Below, one piece after another: positions 12,124 to 24,729 of a stretch of 64,000 nt of DNA. Numbering within the stretch: position 1 is the stretch's first letter; each line of letters begins with the position of its first letter. Position numbers and translations under genes: made by a program. Origin of the DNA: Balanoglossus misakiensis (taxonomy: Eukaryota > Hemichordata); NCBI GenBank assembly GCA_040954595.2, contig CM082577.2, positions 868,001 through 932,000 of the forward strand. Direction: 5' to 3'. The notes under the pieces are model-generated. The model was not told where the DNA came from, did not search any database, and saw only the letters and a list, made by a program, of their open reading frames with translations.

Positions 12124-15100
12124 ATGCCTGAAAATATTGCACATCACGATATAGAGCGACCTGAAGTAGTGATGGGTGAACAGCAGCAAACTACAGCGCG
12201 GGTTGCTCGGTGGTATTTCGGCGGATTGGGGTCTGCCGGGGCTGCTTGCTGTACCCATCCCCTTGATCTGTTGAAGGTATGAAATTTTGACTTTGAAATT
12301 GGCTTTGTGTTCTGGGAATTGTTAATTTGCTCGTTCATTGTAGGTCTGTCAACACAGTGAAAGTCGTCTAGCTTTCATCGTGTGTATACGTGTGACCTTC
12401 TGGAGGTCTTGTAGCGGTCACTGCACCGGTGTAAGCACGTTCTTTACGTGTACGCGTTATGCCGTATAACGTACCATGGTGTCAATTACTTCAAATAGTA
12501 GGTTAATTGTTTTAGTACGGACCATGACAAAAGTGAATTGCTAATTGAGCCCGATTGGTGGATTTTTATCTTTGTGGATGTGAGAAAAAGAAACGCTTGA
12601 CGCATTTATACGAGTTACACACATCAACCGGTTTCATTCATTCCTGGAAGTAAACCGGTACACGGTGTGATTAATTGCTATCTCATGAAAACAATCACAG
12701 TGTTCGAACAACTCTTGGGATTTCTAATACAACGCAAATTGAATTAGTAGCCACGTGGCTGATACAATAATTATGTATCTTGCTTAAATTGACGTGTTCT
12801 GTTAGACTATCATGACTATCATCGTGACTGACGAATGCTTGATTCCTGACTTCCACCGGCCTGTCCTCCACATGACCTTTTCAATCTATCAATCTACGAA
12901 ATATGTCAAGCATTTTCATTTTCGTCTGACACCATTACAACTTGTGTTACAATCTCCAAGGTCATTGCGACCTAAGTGAGAAGGTCACATCACATGCCTG
13001 TTCACGTTACTAACTGTTTACAGACCACAAACCTGGCAATTTTAAGGAAATGCTGTTTAGAAAACAACTGTTTTGAGTGGAAATACAGATTTGGTCGGTG
13101 TGGTTGTGTTCTGAATACTGGTGCACTGGTGTCATATTGCAGATCATAGATTTATGATGTATATGCCTTTCTGTGTTGGGAATATACAGTGTGTGGGGTC
13201 AATGAAATTTCTCCCAGCATCAGACTTAGCATCTAGATGTTTGTCAGTATTTTTATCAATTCAGATGCATTTTTATAATATGAGTACACCTGATGGAGTC
13301 TAAAAGCAATTGGCACTGTGCCAACTTCCATTAATGATGAATGTGTACGTGCGTAAGTGGGCTTTTCAAAAAGACTTGTGGGAGATTTCACTTCTACCAG
13401 TTTGAACTGCACTGAGAATGTTGTTGTTTTTCTGCTTGGCTTTTTTGTGTGATAAAATGATCTGCACTCTGTAACCCTTTCATCCCACCCCATTTCACAG
13501 TTCTGAGGTCCAAATCTGCTGTTGGACACAATAGAATCAGATCAAACTATGTCGGTGAAAGGGTTATACATGCCCCCCTCCGGTATTCTTGGACACAGTC
13601 TGTAACTATAGTGATGTCTGTATTCATACAAAAACTGTTTTTCTTCTTCAAAGGTACACCTCCAAACAGCGCAAAAGAAAGGTCGAACTAGTGTGGCCCG
13701 ATTGGCTGTTACTATTGTGAGAAATCAAGGTGTCAGAGCCCTCTATAATGGCATCAGCGCTTCAGTATGTCGACAGGTAAGATACAATAACAGGTCAGAG
13801 GTCACAGGTCAGAGTTCAAGGACCTACATTTCATTTCTTGAAAGGGGCAGCGTGACCATAAAAGACAGAACAGTAAACACACTCTTACACCAGATAGACA
13901 ATAACTTCAAATAAGCTTGGCTGGGATATTTGATGCATATTTATTCCACACATATCAGTGTGAGTGACCTATTATGACCCCATATATCAGCTGTTCTATG
14001 CTGTTGCTTTGTATACTGTCATTGTGTAGTATCATTTATTTGACATTTGACCTTTGAACTGTTAGGCAAAGTCTACATGTAGACTAGGACTACACTCCAA
14101 TCATTTGATTGACAGGCTTAATCAATAGGTCAACTCCAAATCAACCTACAGGTTGGTACTTTGACCTGGTGTGGTCTGTGATATCTTGTCCAGACCTAAT
14201 CATTGATATGTTGTACACACACTGCACTAGTTTTTTTAAGGCAGAGATTTCAACAGGTGTTCTACTATTCAGACACTAGGCCAAGTGTCAGCTGGTCTTT
14301 CAACAAAAAGCAGGTCAAATTGTCACAGTTATCAATTTCCTTGTTTGGACTGTCACTATATAAGCAGAAAGCCAGCAAAGAAAAAAGATGCAGACAGTTT
14401 CAAAGTGCATGTGGAAACATTTTAAAACATTTTTTCTTTTTTTCTCAAAATCCATATTGTTATGGACTCATTCAGTTTGAAATGACGTTCTGTATTCGAA
14501 CTGACAGGTCATACATGTTTTATTCCACAGTTGACATACTCAATGACAAGATTTGCTCTCTATGAAACTCTGAAGAAAGAATTATCTGGAGGCAATCCTA
14601 AAGCTGTCATCCCATTTTATCAAAAAGTTGCAATCGGTGCTATAGGAGGTATGGTGTAACATTAATATAAAATCAATTTTGTTGTTGCTTTGATTTTTGT
14701 AACAAGAATTGCCTTCTTTTGATACCTGGCTGTGCAAAGCTAATCTCACCATATCTTCTCTGTTGTTTTCTTTCCTCCCCAGGGGCATGTGGTGGATTTG
14801 TGGGCACACCAGCTGATATGGTGAATGTACGTATGCAGAATGATATCAAGTTGCCTGCCGAGAAACGTAGAAAGTGAGTTACATGAAGTTTATGTTCAGT
14901 TGCATATTTTGTGTGTTTCAATGAGTTTGTCATATAATAATAAAATTACCTGTTCATGATTTCATGTCTGTAGGGAGGGGGGGGGGGGGGTGGGGGGGGG
15001 GCTGGAATGACTGATAATAATTATTGCATTTGGTTTTCATTCACAGCTACAAACATGCTATTGATGGACTTTGGAGAGTGTACAGGGAAGGTAAGAAATC

Positions 15101-16402
15101 TTGTCTTAGAGAAATTTGGGAATTTTCACTTCACATGCACAAGGTAACTGATTATGCAATGTCGTCGTGGAAATGAGGTAACCAAGGGTATGTTTATGGA
15201 CAGAGGCTGAAATGGAAAATCTTCTTTGTTATGAAACCTGTATTCCATATGTACTCAGTGAATGTACATATATTGTCTTCTTTTCAGAGGGTTTCAGAAG
15301 ATTATTTTCAGGAGCTACCATGGCAACCGTCAGAGCAATACTCATGACCATTGGTCAGGTCAGTTCTCCCAGCATCCCATTTTAACTTCATTTTTTGGAA
15401 CATTTGTGAATTTTTCACTCCATTTCTGAAACTTTCCATTGTTAAATCCCGTTTCATGCTGTGATTTAAATTTGATAGTTACAATGTACTTTCTTTTGAT
15501 CATTTGCAGGTTGCATTTTATGACCAAGTTAAGCAAGTGTTGGTGTCCTTTGGAGTAGTCAAAGATAATATAATTGGTCATTTCGCAGCTAGTACTTGTT
15601 CTGTAAGTATTGGAGAGAGTGATTTTGAAGGATTTCAATCTCTCATCATGTGAATAATTAAAAGATAATATCTGCTGTTTTTGTTCTTCTGTTCAACGGT
15701 TAAAAATCAAACAATTGCAAGATGGATAATCCATGTGAATCAGATCTAAGGTCACACAACTTATTAAACCCTTTCACCACCATGGTTCAGTCCAAACCCA
15801 TTGTTTTCTATGGTTAGATTGGACCACTATAGAGGGAACTTGGGGTGAAAGGGTTAAAGTTGTCACCTTCTGGTGTTTAGTGGAACCTGTAGGTTCTAAC
15901 CTCTGCAGATTGGCTAAGCAAAAGGAATTATGGACAATTTTGTGGCTTTGTTTTTTCACAGGGAACAATAGCAACAGCAATGACGCAGCCATTTGATGTT
16001 TTGAAGACAAGAATGATGAGTGCAAAGCCTGGTGAATACAGGGTGAGTTTAAATTTATTAAATCAAAATATAAATCCAATCATATCAGTAGTGACATTTA
16101 CCAGTAGTGTGTTTACATATATTGCTTACAAAATAACTGTTGAACAATATTGGTAAATTTGACCATATTGTGGTAAAACTCACAAAAGACAAAATCCACT
16201 GATTTCCTGATGTCTCTCTTTTTTTTCGCACTTTCAGAGCATAGCTCATTGCGCATGGGAAACTGCAAAACTTGGACCTCTCGGTTTCTACAAAGGTTTT
16301 GTTCCTGCGTTTGTGAGATTGGCTCCACACACCATCCTGACATTCATATTCTTTGAACAACTTAGAATGAACTTTGGCTACGATGTGATTGTAAAGAAAT
16401 GA
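12124..16402 (+). CDS. SLC25A10: mitochondrial dicarboxylate carrier
   Basis: Nine exons (12124-12276, 13654-13776, 14531-14648, 14783-14873, 15047-15090, 15288-15358, 15510-15602, 15962-16042, 16238-16402) encode 312 residues. All three mitochondrial-carrier signatures are present, one per repeat: HPLDLLK, TPADMVN and QPFDVLKTR. These end odd-numbered helices of a six-helix inner-membrane carrier. Sequence around the signatures (GFVGTPADMVNVRMQND, LKTRMMSAKPGEYRS, GPLGFYKGFVPAFVRL) identifies the dicarboxylate carrier, which exchanges malate or succinate for phosphate or sulfur oxyanions. The N-terminus is about 20 residues longer than in human. Introns 2 and 7 each hold a foldback repeat or part of one. 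The gene runs in the same direction as coilin. Confidence 0.95.
13473..13565. repeat. foldback (MITE-like) element, copy 1
   Basis: About 93 bases bounded by an inverted AACCCTTTCA / TGAAAGGGTT, in SLC25A10 intron 1 just before exon 2. Same family as the copy at 15767-15856. Confidence 0.6.
14977..15001 (+). repeat. poly-G tract
   Basis: Guanine run of about 25 bases, broken by a single T, in SLC25A10 intron 4. One of several long G or C homopolymers in the window. Confidence 0.9.
15767..15856. repeat. foldback (MITE-like) element, copy 2
   Basis: About 90 bases with perfect 12-bp inverted ends, AACCCTTTCACC and GGTGAAAGGGTT. Further imperfect pairing runs inward (GTTC..TCCAA against TTGGA..GGAAC). 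It lies in SLC25A10 intron 7 and is the best-preserved copy. Confidence 0.7.
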
Positions 16403-16951
16403 GTGTAAAATGAACCGGGGAAAAATGGCGTGATAGTTTATAATCTAGGTTTCTGTACAAAGTAGTATTGTGAAATGAAAAAAGTGTGAACATGATATTT
16501 GTGTATATACAATGAAATTGTTTGGCATGATAATTTGCACGGCTATTTTCATTGTAAGCAAGATCACTATGTTTTTAAAAAGACAATCTTGAGTGATATT
16601 TTGTAGAGCAGCATCATGCTTTTTTCTCACATCAGTTTTTTTAAATCCAAAATACACTTAAAGGGTACATGTGACTGTCAACTTCAAATCAGAATCATGA
16701 TTATAAGAATACTCAAGCAATCAGAGTAAAGACTCATCAGGAGCATTACCATATAAGGAGATGATGAAATCAAAATTACTTTGTTTCGAGTTTACAGCCC
16801 CTTTGAAAACCTGGACCAGTTTTTCCTGAAATTGTCAGCTGGTCCAAAAATGTCAAGATGACTATTTCTTGTCAAGCAACTTGCTGTGTCTTTTGGCAGA
16901 TTTTAGCAAAATGTATACTACCTAGTTTATATTTATTCTTCTGATGGCTGA

Positions 16952-16957
16952 AATAAA
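16952..16957 (+). terminator. polyadenylation signal of SLC25A10
   Basis: AATAAA about 550 bases after the carrier stop. No earlier canonical signal was seen in the intervening 3' UTR. Confidence 0.4.
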
Positions 16958-17847
16958 AAGCTTACATCTGGTGACAGAAAACCCCCAACTTAGGGGGACT
17001 GCAGCTGTAACATTTTTTGACGTAACTTCAGTATTTTTGTGCATCGACTGTGGTTGTGTCTTTCTTTCCTGAATCATGTTGAAATTCCCCCAAGTATTGA
17101 ACTTGTATCAACTGCTTGTCTGTCTGTCTGTCTGTTGACAGTACATGTATTGATACTGTTGACAAAAAAAAACCTCGGTTGTCAACAAAAGTTCAGTATA
17201 TGTCAAAAATACAACATCCCTTCAACGAGCAGATCAGTTTTCTGATATTGTCACCCTGAAGCTTCTTTTTTAAAAGTATTAACTAGTCATTCATTTTTAC
17301 TGCTAGTATTTTACTTGCTGTATTACAACATGGATTTCATAAAATATAGTAATTTAACAAATAAATTGGAGAGAATATAACATTGACAGAATTGGGAGTG
17401 AAATCTTCAGTTGAAATTCTTTGTGTGTATGGGTTTGTTTTATGGTCGAAATCGGTGAAATCAAGGAACTTGTGAGTGAATCCCGAGTTATTTAGGCTCT
17501 TTCGACATAAAAACAAAAGAATTTGGTAAACTTGACGATAGAGCATCTGTTGGTTATTGTATGTAACCGTCCACATAATGTGTGTGTGGTGATATACAGA
17601 ACTATTTCATTGATCGTAGCAATATTTGAATGCTTTTTGATTAAATATGTTATTTTGATTTCAATTTCAAGTACGTCAGACATCTTGAACTGAATTGTGC
17701 AAAGCATTGTATATACAGAATGGTCTCATACTTAGAAACGGGGGGGGGGGGGGGGGGGGGGTTGTTGTACCTTGAACTGGCATGGCCGCTAAACTCAAGG
17801 GTCAGGCTAGGGTAACAGCGTCAATGCACGTATAGCAGTGACATGCC
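16958..17847. other. intergenic DNA
   Basis: No coding signal. Contains a short TGTC tetranucleotide tract near 17120, one TACATGTA palindrome (17142) and a 22-base poly-G run at 17740-17761, some 90 bases before the first GDE1-like start codon. Confidence 0.5.
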
Positions 17848-19641
17848 ATGGGTATGGATCTGGGGTGTGCTTCGTTTGTGAACACGCCATTCACTTCGGC
17901 AGTGATCGACACACTATTGGTGTTTTTCGCCACGGTTTTTGCAAGCCACCTGGTGAGGCGCTCAGCATCTGGAAGGGAACATCTGTTCACATCCGCCTGT
18001 GTTGTCATCGTTGCATTTGCGGCCATCAGTGGTTTCCACGTTGAGCCTGTTAGCCGGTCCATTTCGGACAAAGTTCTTGAACCCAACAGAGTGTTGGTGA
18101 TCGGGCATAGAGCGGCAGGTTATGACGCTCCTGAGAACACCATAGCGGCAATTCGGCAAGTGAGTAATTTGGCGGTCTCTGTTTTGAGCAAATGTGCATT
18201 TTTACGCCAGAATAGGCCTACACATGTAAAATGATTTCGACCAGAGTGAATTCGCCCTTTTGACTTCTGATCAACTCAAAACTATCCATGCAGGCTAAAG
18301 TGAATGGTGCCGATGCCGTTGAACTTGACATACGTTTTACCAAAGACGACATTCCAGTTATCATACATGATCCGTCAGTTGATCGCACAACAAATGGCCA
18401 CGGTCTTGTCAGCTCATTCACGTTTGAAGAAATACGGAAACTGAACGCTTCTTACAGACACCACTTGAGGTATGTAGCAAGGTATACATGACTATAAATT
18501 TTCATGTCTTTCTTTCTCTCTGTCATAAATTTAAATTAGGATCGGAAGCACCAAACTACAGGGTGCCTATTGGTTCAGTAACAACTCAGTCTTCAGTGTG
18601 TCACACTTATGTCACAGACTATTTCCCGACCATTTTGTTTCATCTAAATGCATATTTACCTGTAAGTTCTTGTTTATGATCTTATCAAGCAACGAATTCC
18701 CGGATGAACGCATTCCAACCTTAGAAGAAGTCACGGAAGAATGTCTCAAGCTTGGATTGAAGATATTCTATGACGCCAAAGCGACTGAAGGGGTAAGGGC
18801 CAAGAGATTTACTTTCTTTTGAAAATCAAAATGAACCAACAGAATCTCATGTTCGACATAAAAGCAATAAAAAGTAACCCACTTGATTTGATTGTTACAG
18901 GCAGCGACCACATTTATAGAACTCTTCGAAAAATATCCCGCATTACTTGAGAATGCGATGGTTTGTTCCTTCTTTCCGAATGTCATCTACGGGGTGAGTA
19001 AACACGTGATATAAGCTATGCGAAAAAGTACTGCTTCATGGAAACTGTTCTGGCAGAAATACTAGTAATAAGCTCAGGGCAACGTCCGTCTTCCAGTTTG
19101 GCACTGGGAAAAAGCGTTTCCTGGAGTACGTATAAATGAAAGAATAATACGTAATCTTCACCATGTTCCCAGATCCGCCTTGGCAATCCGAACATCGTCA
19201 CTGCCCTCATTCACGTGCCTGGGGGTTTGTCGTCGTTGTCTTCGGGGACGATACCATCCTTCTCCCTGCCAGAGTGGACGACGCGCTTAACCCATGTCCT
19301 TGATGTCGTAATCGCATGGGTAAATCGTTCCTGGATGTGGTATTTCTGTGGAAATTCAGCTCTGCTGCTCCACAACACAGAGATTTCTAGGTAATGTGAA
19401 GTTTTACGAAAGTTATTAGTACGCATGCCGTGCTTTCGTATACGTGGTATACATTTTACGTGATTAACAAATCGATATGTTTCTTTCTTTCAGAATCGAG
19501 AAGTTTTACTGGGAAGAGAGAGGGGTTCAGATAATCCCATGGACTGTAAATAATTTACGTGAGAAACATTTTTATGAAGAAATTTTGAAAGTTTCTTACA
19601 TTACCGACAGTCTGATAGGTGACTCTCCTGGCGAATGCTAA
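17848..19641 (+). CDS. GDE1-like glycerophosphodiester phosphodiesterase, copy A (altered HRG motif)
   Basis: Exons 17848-18159, 18294-18469, 18690-18792, 18901-18993, 19173-19390 and 19494-19641 encode 349 residues; human GDE1 has 331. Two N-terminal hydrophobic segments precede the GDPD domain. GDE1 is a membrane enzyme that cleaves glycerophosphodiesters such as glycerophosphoinositol. Conserved positions visible are H87-R88, E96 (PENT), E114 and D116 (VELDI), H129-D130 and the YDAK lysine. The glycine after HR, near-invariant in the family, is alanine here (HRAAGYDAPENT against HRGGAYDAPENT in copy B), and the THR motif found in copy B reads IHV. All intron positions and phases match the next gene, so the two are tandem duplicates about 250 bases apart. 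Activity of this copy is doubtful but not excluded. Either of two ATGs, two codons apart, may be used. Confidence 0.85.
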
Positions 19642-19731
19642 GTGCACACATAGACAATACAATAGATAGTAAGAAATTTGATTACGACGAACATTTTTCA
19701 CGCTTACACTGGACGATGATACAATAGTGGA

Positions 19732-19737
19732 AATAAA
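19732..19737 (+). terminator. polyadenylation signal of GDE1-like copy A
   Basis: AATAAA about 90 bases after the stop and about 150 bases before the start of copy B. The two copies therefore appear to be separate transcripts. Confidence 0.5.
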
Positions 19738-19890
19738 GGTTTTAAGAAAGAGCAGTTTTGAAATCGGCTTCAATTTTGTATTTGTAGGTACCTAATTTTG
19801 AGATAAACCCCTTTGAAATTTGTTTTTGGACGGGTTTTTAGTATTCGGTAACTTAGGGGGCCTTTACAACGTGACGACGAAAACGTGAAG

Positions 19891-22338
19891 ATGGCTGCCC
19901 CGTTGCCAACTCCGATCCACACTGCAACAGTATCTGCGACTATAGACCTTGCAATAGTGTTTTTCATAACTTTTGTGACCGCTAACGTGCTATTTCCTGC
20001 AACCACAAAACATCTGTTTACTGGCCTCGGAGCTGTGGTTGTGGTGTTTGCAGTGATCAGTGGCTTTCGCATTCCTCCCGTTGATCGCGCTATTTCTGAC
20101 AAAGTTCTTGAACCGAACAGAGTGTTGGTGATTGGTCACAGAGGAGGAGCATACGATGCCCCTGAGAACACGATAGAGGCAATTCGTGAAGTGAGTAAAT
20201 ACATGTACATAGCAGCTGTAGTATTAGACATGGGATGAGTGACTTCCGGGGTGGTGGGAGGAGTCGGTCTCCGGAAGTTGGTACAGCCGGGGTCGGTCGG
20301 TCACTTTCGATCATTGGATGATGAGGTGCCTGTCCCACCCCAACCACTATGCCACAAGAAATATTCCATAGTAAAAGGTGTTTGAAGGACGATAACAACT
20401 TGCACCTCTCATCATTATTCATTTAATAACTCATAATTTTAGATGTGGAAGCGTAGCTTTTTGACGTGATGAAGTAGACATGACAACGTAGAGGCCGCCC
20501 TCATCGTCGGGCCAGTCTCTCCCCAGTGCATACGATTTCACCGTGTCAGTGTTTTATACAAATAACACGTCTTCTATTCTCATGTAATAACTTCAGTTAT
20601 TCATCTGAATATTTGTATTGGCTGGGAACTATTTTAGTATAATGCGTACCAGCAAATAAAACACATAGCTGCCTTGGGGGGACTTTTGGCTTTTTATTGA
20701 AGTAATTCAACAGTCAGCAAATGTTTTCTCAGAGCTGCAGCATATTCATCAAATAATTTAATTTCTTAACTTCACTGAAGGCCAAAAGGAATGGTGCTGA
20801 TGGTGTTGAACTTGACCTTGAGTTTACCAAGGACGGCGTTCCAGTGCTTCTTCATGACTCAACCTTGGACCGTACCACTGATGGCAAGGGTCCAATCAAA
20901 TCTTTCACATTTGAAGAAGTGCAAAGATTCAATGCTTCCCATGGCCACAGGTTGAGGTAAGCATTCAACATAACCTAGTTTACAAATTACCGTATCGTAA
21001 TAATGCATCAATGGTCATATTCAATAACGCCTGATTTTTATTGCTTGTAGCTCCAGATTTCAAAGCACGCGTATTCCAACTTTAGAAGAGGCAACTCAAG
21101 AATGCCTGAGTCTAGGACTGAAGATTTTCTATGATGTCAAAGGAAATGCAAAGCAGGTACATATCTCTCTCTTTCTCTCCACATGCACACACAAACTAAC
21201 CAGGGCAATGCGGTATGTAGAGTAGACTAAACTTTGTGGGAGTCTTAATTTAATATTGACCTGTATATGCAGAAATTAATCAACTTCATGACATGAGATA
21301 TGCACATATTACTGCGGTGTGTATGCAAAATTGTCAAATAACATCTCTGTTGTTTCCTTGGCAGGCAGCAGAAGCTTTGGTAAAACTCTTCAATGATCAT
21401 CCAGCTTTGTATGAAAGTGCAGCTGTGTGTTCCTTCCATCCAGATGTTATCTACAGGGTGAGTTGATCAAGTAGCTACTTCAAGGAAGTGGTTTATTATT
21501 GGAATCCACTTTACCAGTGGATGATCTAACTGGTGCATGGCTACTGGGGTAGGGCCTTTCCTAGTAATAAGGCCTTTCTTTTCTTTTATCTGTTCCTTTA
21601 TGCCATTCTTCCTTTCCTCGGAATTTTCTCAAACCTGGCATGGTAATCCAGGATCATGGAATTGGTTCACCTATACAGGCTCTGACTTGTGTCACGACAT
21701 CAACAGCCTCGTTCTTGTATTTTGGAAAATACTGCACAAATTACACCATATACTGCAGCTGTTGAACTTTGGCTGTCAACATGAAGTTCTGCAAGGTTGC
21801 ATTGAAAGCATAATCCGATTTACATAACACACACAACAGGTCAGATTGGGTGATGCAAAGATAGTAACAGCTTTGACACATCGATCGGGTGACTGGGCTG
21901 TTGACATCACAGGAAAGCCTCGCGATCTGCCAGCATGGAAAGCTCCCGTGTTTCGTTTGGCGGACATCATTGTCCATTGGTCTCACCATTCCTGGCTGTG
22001 GTATTTTTGTGGCAATTCCGCGTATCTCCTCTGGAAGAATGAGATGTCACCGTAAGTTGAACTTGAACTTCCTCAACTTTATTCATTCTAGTGCTCACTT
22101 GACAACAACAACAACAAATGAACTTTGGTGCATTGACGTTTTGTGTCTTATTGTGTTTGCTCATCTTATTTTTTTTTTCCTTTACAGTCAAGTTAAACTA
22201 TTTTGGGAACATCGAGGAATTCAAGTTTTCACCTGGACTGTCAACGGAGCTCACGAGAAAACATTCCATGAAGAACATTTGAAGACAAGTTACATCACTG
22301 ACTGCCTGGTTGGTAGTTGTGATCAGAGTAAAGCCTGA
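19891..22338 (+). CDS. GDE1: GDE1-like glycerophosphodiester phosphodiesterase, copy B
   Basis: Exons 19891-20190, 20781-20956, 21051-21156, 21365-21457, 21840-22051 and 22188-22338 encode 345 residues. Two N-terminal hydrophobic stretches (TIDLAIVFFITFVTANVLF; GAVVVVFAVISGF) suggest membrane anchoring. The catalytic core is complete: HRGGAYDAPENT (H83), VELDLEF, LLHDSTLDRTTDG, IFYDVKG, and ALTHRSGDW as in human GDE1. It should hydrolyse glycerophosphodiesters to glycerol-3-phosphate and an alcohol. This copy is closer to the canonical family than copy A, so it is the likelier functional orthologue. The ATG follows an in-frame AAG and is the only one before the first hydrophobic segment. Confidence 0.92.
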
Positions 22339-22533
22339 AACAGGCACTGAAATGTTGTTTAAAGAAACAAATTATTTTTGATTAACTTTGTTCTTGGTTG
22401 TATTGCACAGAAGTTTGATGTTTAAATGTGTTCCCATATTACATTTTCATTTTATGATTGTGTTAAAGAAATGTCCAAGAAATAGCTGTGCAATTGAAAA
22501 AGTGTAACAATGGCAGTGTAAGGGGTGACCGTG

Positions 22534-24411
22534 TCAGTAGTCGTCGCTTGGAGACTCCTTCAAGATCAACCTTTTGTCCGGCGAAGCAAGAAGAAATCTG
22601 AGAAATAACAGAAAATAATTCAGTTATTTCAATTCAGAAACATCAGAAATGTTTTAGAAAAACGGGTCAGTTGTAGTGAGAAATATGTGTCTCCTGTTCT
22701 TGCCCTGAAAAACGAAAGAATTGGACTAACCTGTAGATGAGGGCGGAAGTTACCGCGCCAGCTGGTGGACCAACCCAGTAAAGCCAATGGCTCGTCCAAT
22801 CACCGGACACCAAAGCAGGACCAAAGCTTCGTGCTGGATTCATGCAAGCCCCGGATGTTGTGGCACTGTGGCAACAAAAGTGTTCAATGATGTCTTAATT
22901 CTTCACTTTAGCTGTATTCTGTGATTTCTAATCACTCAAAAGTCACAAATGTGCCGGGAACATAATTCTCGTGATTTTGAGTTAATAATTTTTAAACGAA
23001 GAATGTAAGTAGCGGAGGGAGTGTGCAGATGCTTACCCAGCCAAAATACAACTGACAACAGTTAGTCCAATCACGAATGGCGCAAGAACGCTGGCTTTAC
23101 TTTCTACTGCAACCTGCAAGGCTGTTGACACGAGTATCGTTGTCAATATCCATTCGGAAGCGATAGCTTTTTCAATCAGTATATCCATGCCTGGTACGAT
23201 AACACCGCCATTGATGGAATCATATTGTTCAGGTGTCAATACAGCCTGCGTAACGCAAAATACGAGAGCAAATGAGTTATTGGGGGCTGGAGTTCGTGTT
23301 TGTGCAGCCCCCCCCCCCTTGCAAGTGCTGAGCACGTTTACATGTATTATGAATAGCCAATGGTCACCCATGTACGAGTGATGATGGGTGTCCTCGCAGT
23401 CCAACAGAAGATTCGTGACATTCGCGTTTTTAAGTTCATCATTCCTTATTGAAACATAACAAATTGGTATCAAACTATCTGATATGAAATCGTCTTCCCG
23501 TACCAAAATGAGAAGAGCGCCAAACGACGCACCAGTCAGCTGAGAAATCATAAAGAAGAAAGACAAAGCCAAATTTATTCCTCCAGAACATAAGACAGCC
23601 AGTGTTATCGCTGGATTTAAGTGACCGCCACTGAAAGAAAAAACAACATGTAAAATCAAGTCATGGGAAATAAATCCGACGAAAATTATAGGTACACTCA
23701 AGTGAGTGAGTTTTGATTAAATCCGATACCACCAGTAAATTCTACAAACTGGATATTTACCGGTCACGTGATGACCATCTCAGTTGTCTCGATTTTAAAG
23801 TAAGGGTACCTTCATTTCTCATGATGAGTATTTGTAAGATGAACGTGAGTGTTTTGTCATTTGACAGAGAATATGGAGCAAAAACAAACACGATCCAAAA
23901 TTTAACCGGTTCAAGATGAATTGAAATTCCTACTTAGTTATTTGTGCGTACTTTGCTATTTAGGTTTTTGATTTACTAATACCTGAAACGGTTTAGTATT
24001 GTAGAAATATATATTTCAATCACCTCTGTAAGGGTGATTTGTAATTTTATCGGACAAATACATTTTTATTTTTTTAGTATATTATGTCAAATACTAGTAT
24101 GTGTCCGTTTTTGGGGGTCACCATAGTCATTTTTACCAAAGAGGATAAACTCACCTTGGTTGTCCAACTCCCGCGATTATACACGCCACAATTAACCCCT
24201 CAGCCAGTGCAGAAACGAGTAAACTTGATGAAGGGTCGCTTCCTCCGACAAGTTTGCTCAATGATCCGATAAAAACAAGCATCGTCGTACCGAAGAATTC
24301 GGCAAAGATTGGCCGAATCCATGTCTGCATCACACTGAAGGCTGTCAGTTTTTCTCTCCATCCAGCGCTGTCTTCCTCAAACTCAAAAATATTGCGCGTT
24401 CGCTTCGACAT
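22534..24411 (-). CDS. AQP8-type aquaporin, copy A
   Basis: Minus-strand exons 24155-24411, 23504-23630, 23037-23245, 22731-22865 and 22534-22597 encode 263 residues; human AQP8 has 261. Both half-helix signatures are intact: [10 protein letters not shown] and [14 protein letters not shown], the latter with the selectivity-filter arginine. The order of six hydrophobic segments fits an aquaporin. The Cys two residues before the second NPA is the AQP8 arrangement. AQP8 channels pass water, ammonia and hydrogen peroxide. Intron positions and phases (2, 0, 2, 2) equal those of the copy at 29969-33286. The second intron (23246-23503) is 258 bases long, has no stop in frame and a weaker GTACGG donor, so its retention would insert 86 residues. 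The start used here is the second ATG, twelve codons inside the open frame; the first is possible. Confidence 0.9.
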
Positions 24412-24729
24412 CTTTACCGTCACTGAATGTACATCATTTATGCACACGTTGATATTAATATTTGGACCTCAGCAATCCCACCATGCATTGAAACAATCCC
24501 AGTGCGCATTGCAACGATGCCGTGCATCTATCCCACGCGCATTTCGGTGGATTTTTCAAACAGTAAAGGGCGCTGAGGCATACTCAGTAAATCATACACC
24601 AAAGTCTCAATATAATATTGTTCTATACCCATGCAACCAACTATCGATTTATCGATACGTAAATTGTTCTTGTCTGTGACTGGTGCGGTAGAAATCTGTG
24701 CTGTGTCGATGTCTGTTAGCCGCTAGACT
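24412..24729. other. upstream region of AQP8-type copy A
   Basis: No gene seen. Probably holds the promoter of the minus-strand aquaporin; no clear core element recognised. Confidence 0.4.

Noticed and set aside
21889-22338. Single 149-residue open frame covering the end of GDE1-like copy B
   Set aside because: It is in another frame in exon 5 and joins the true exon 6 only by reading through the intron; the spliced model matches GDE1 throughout.
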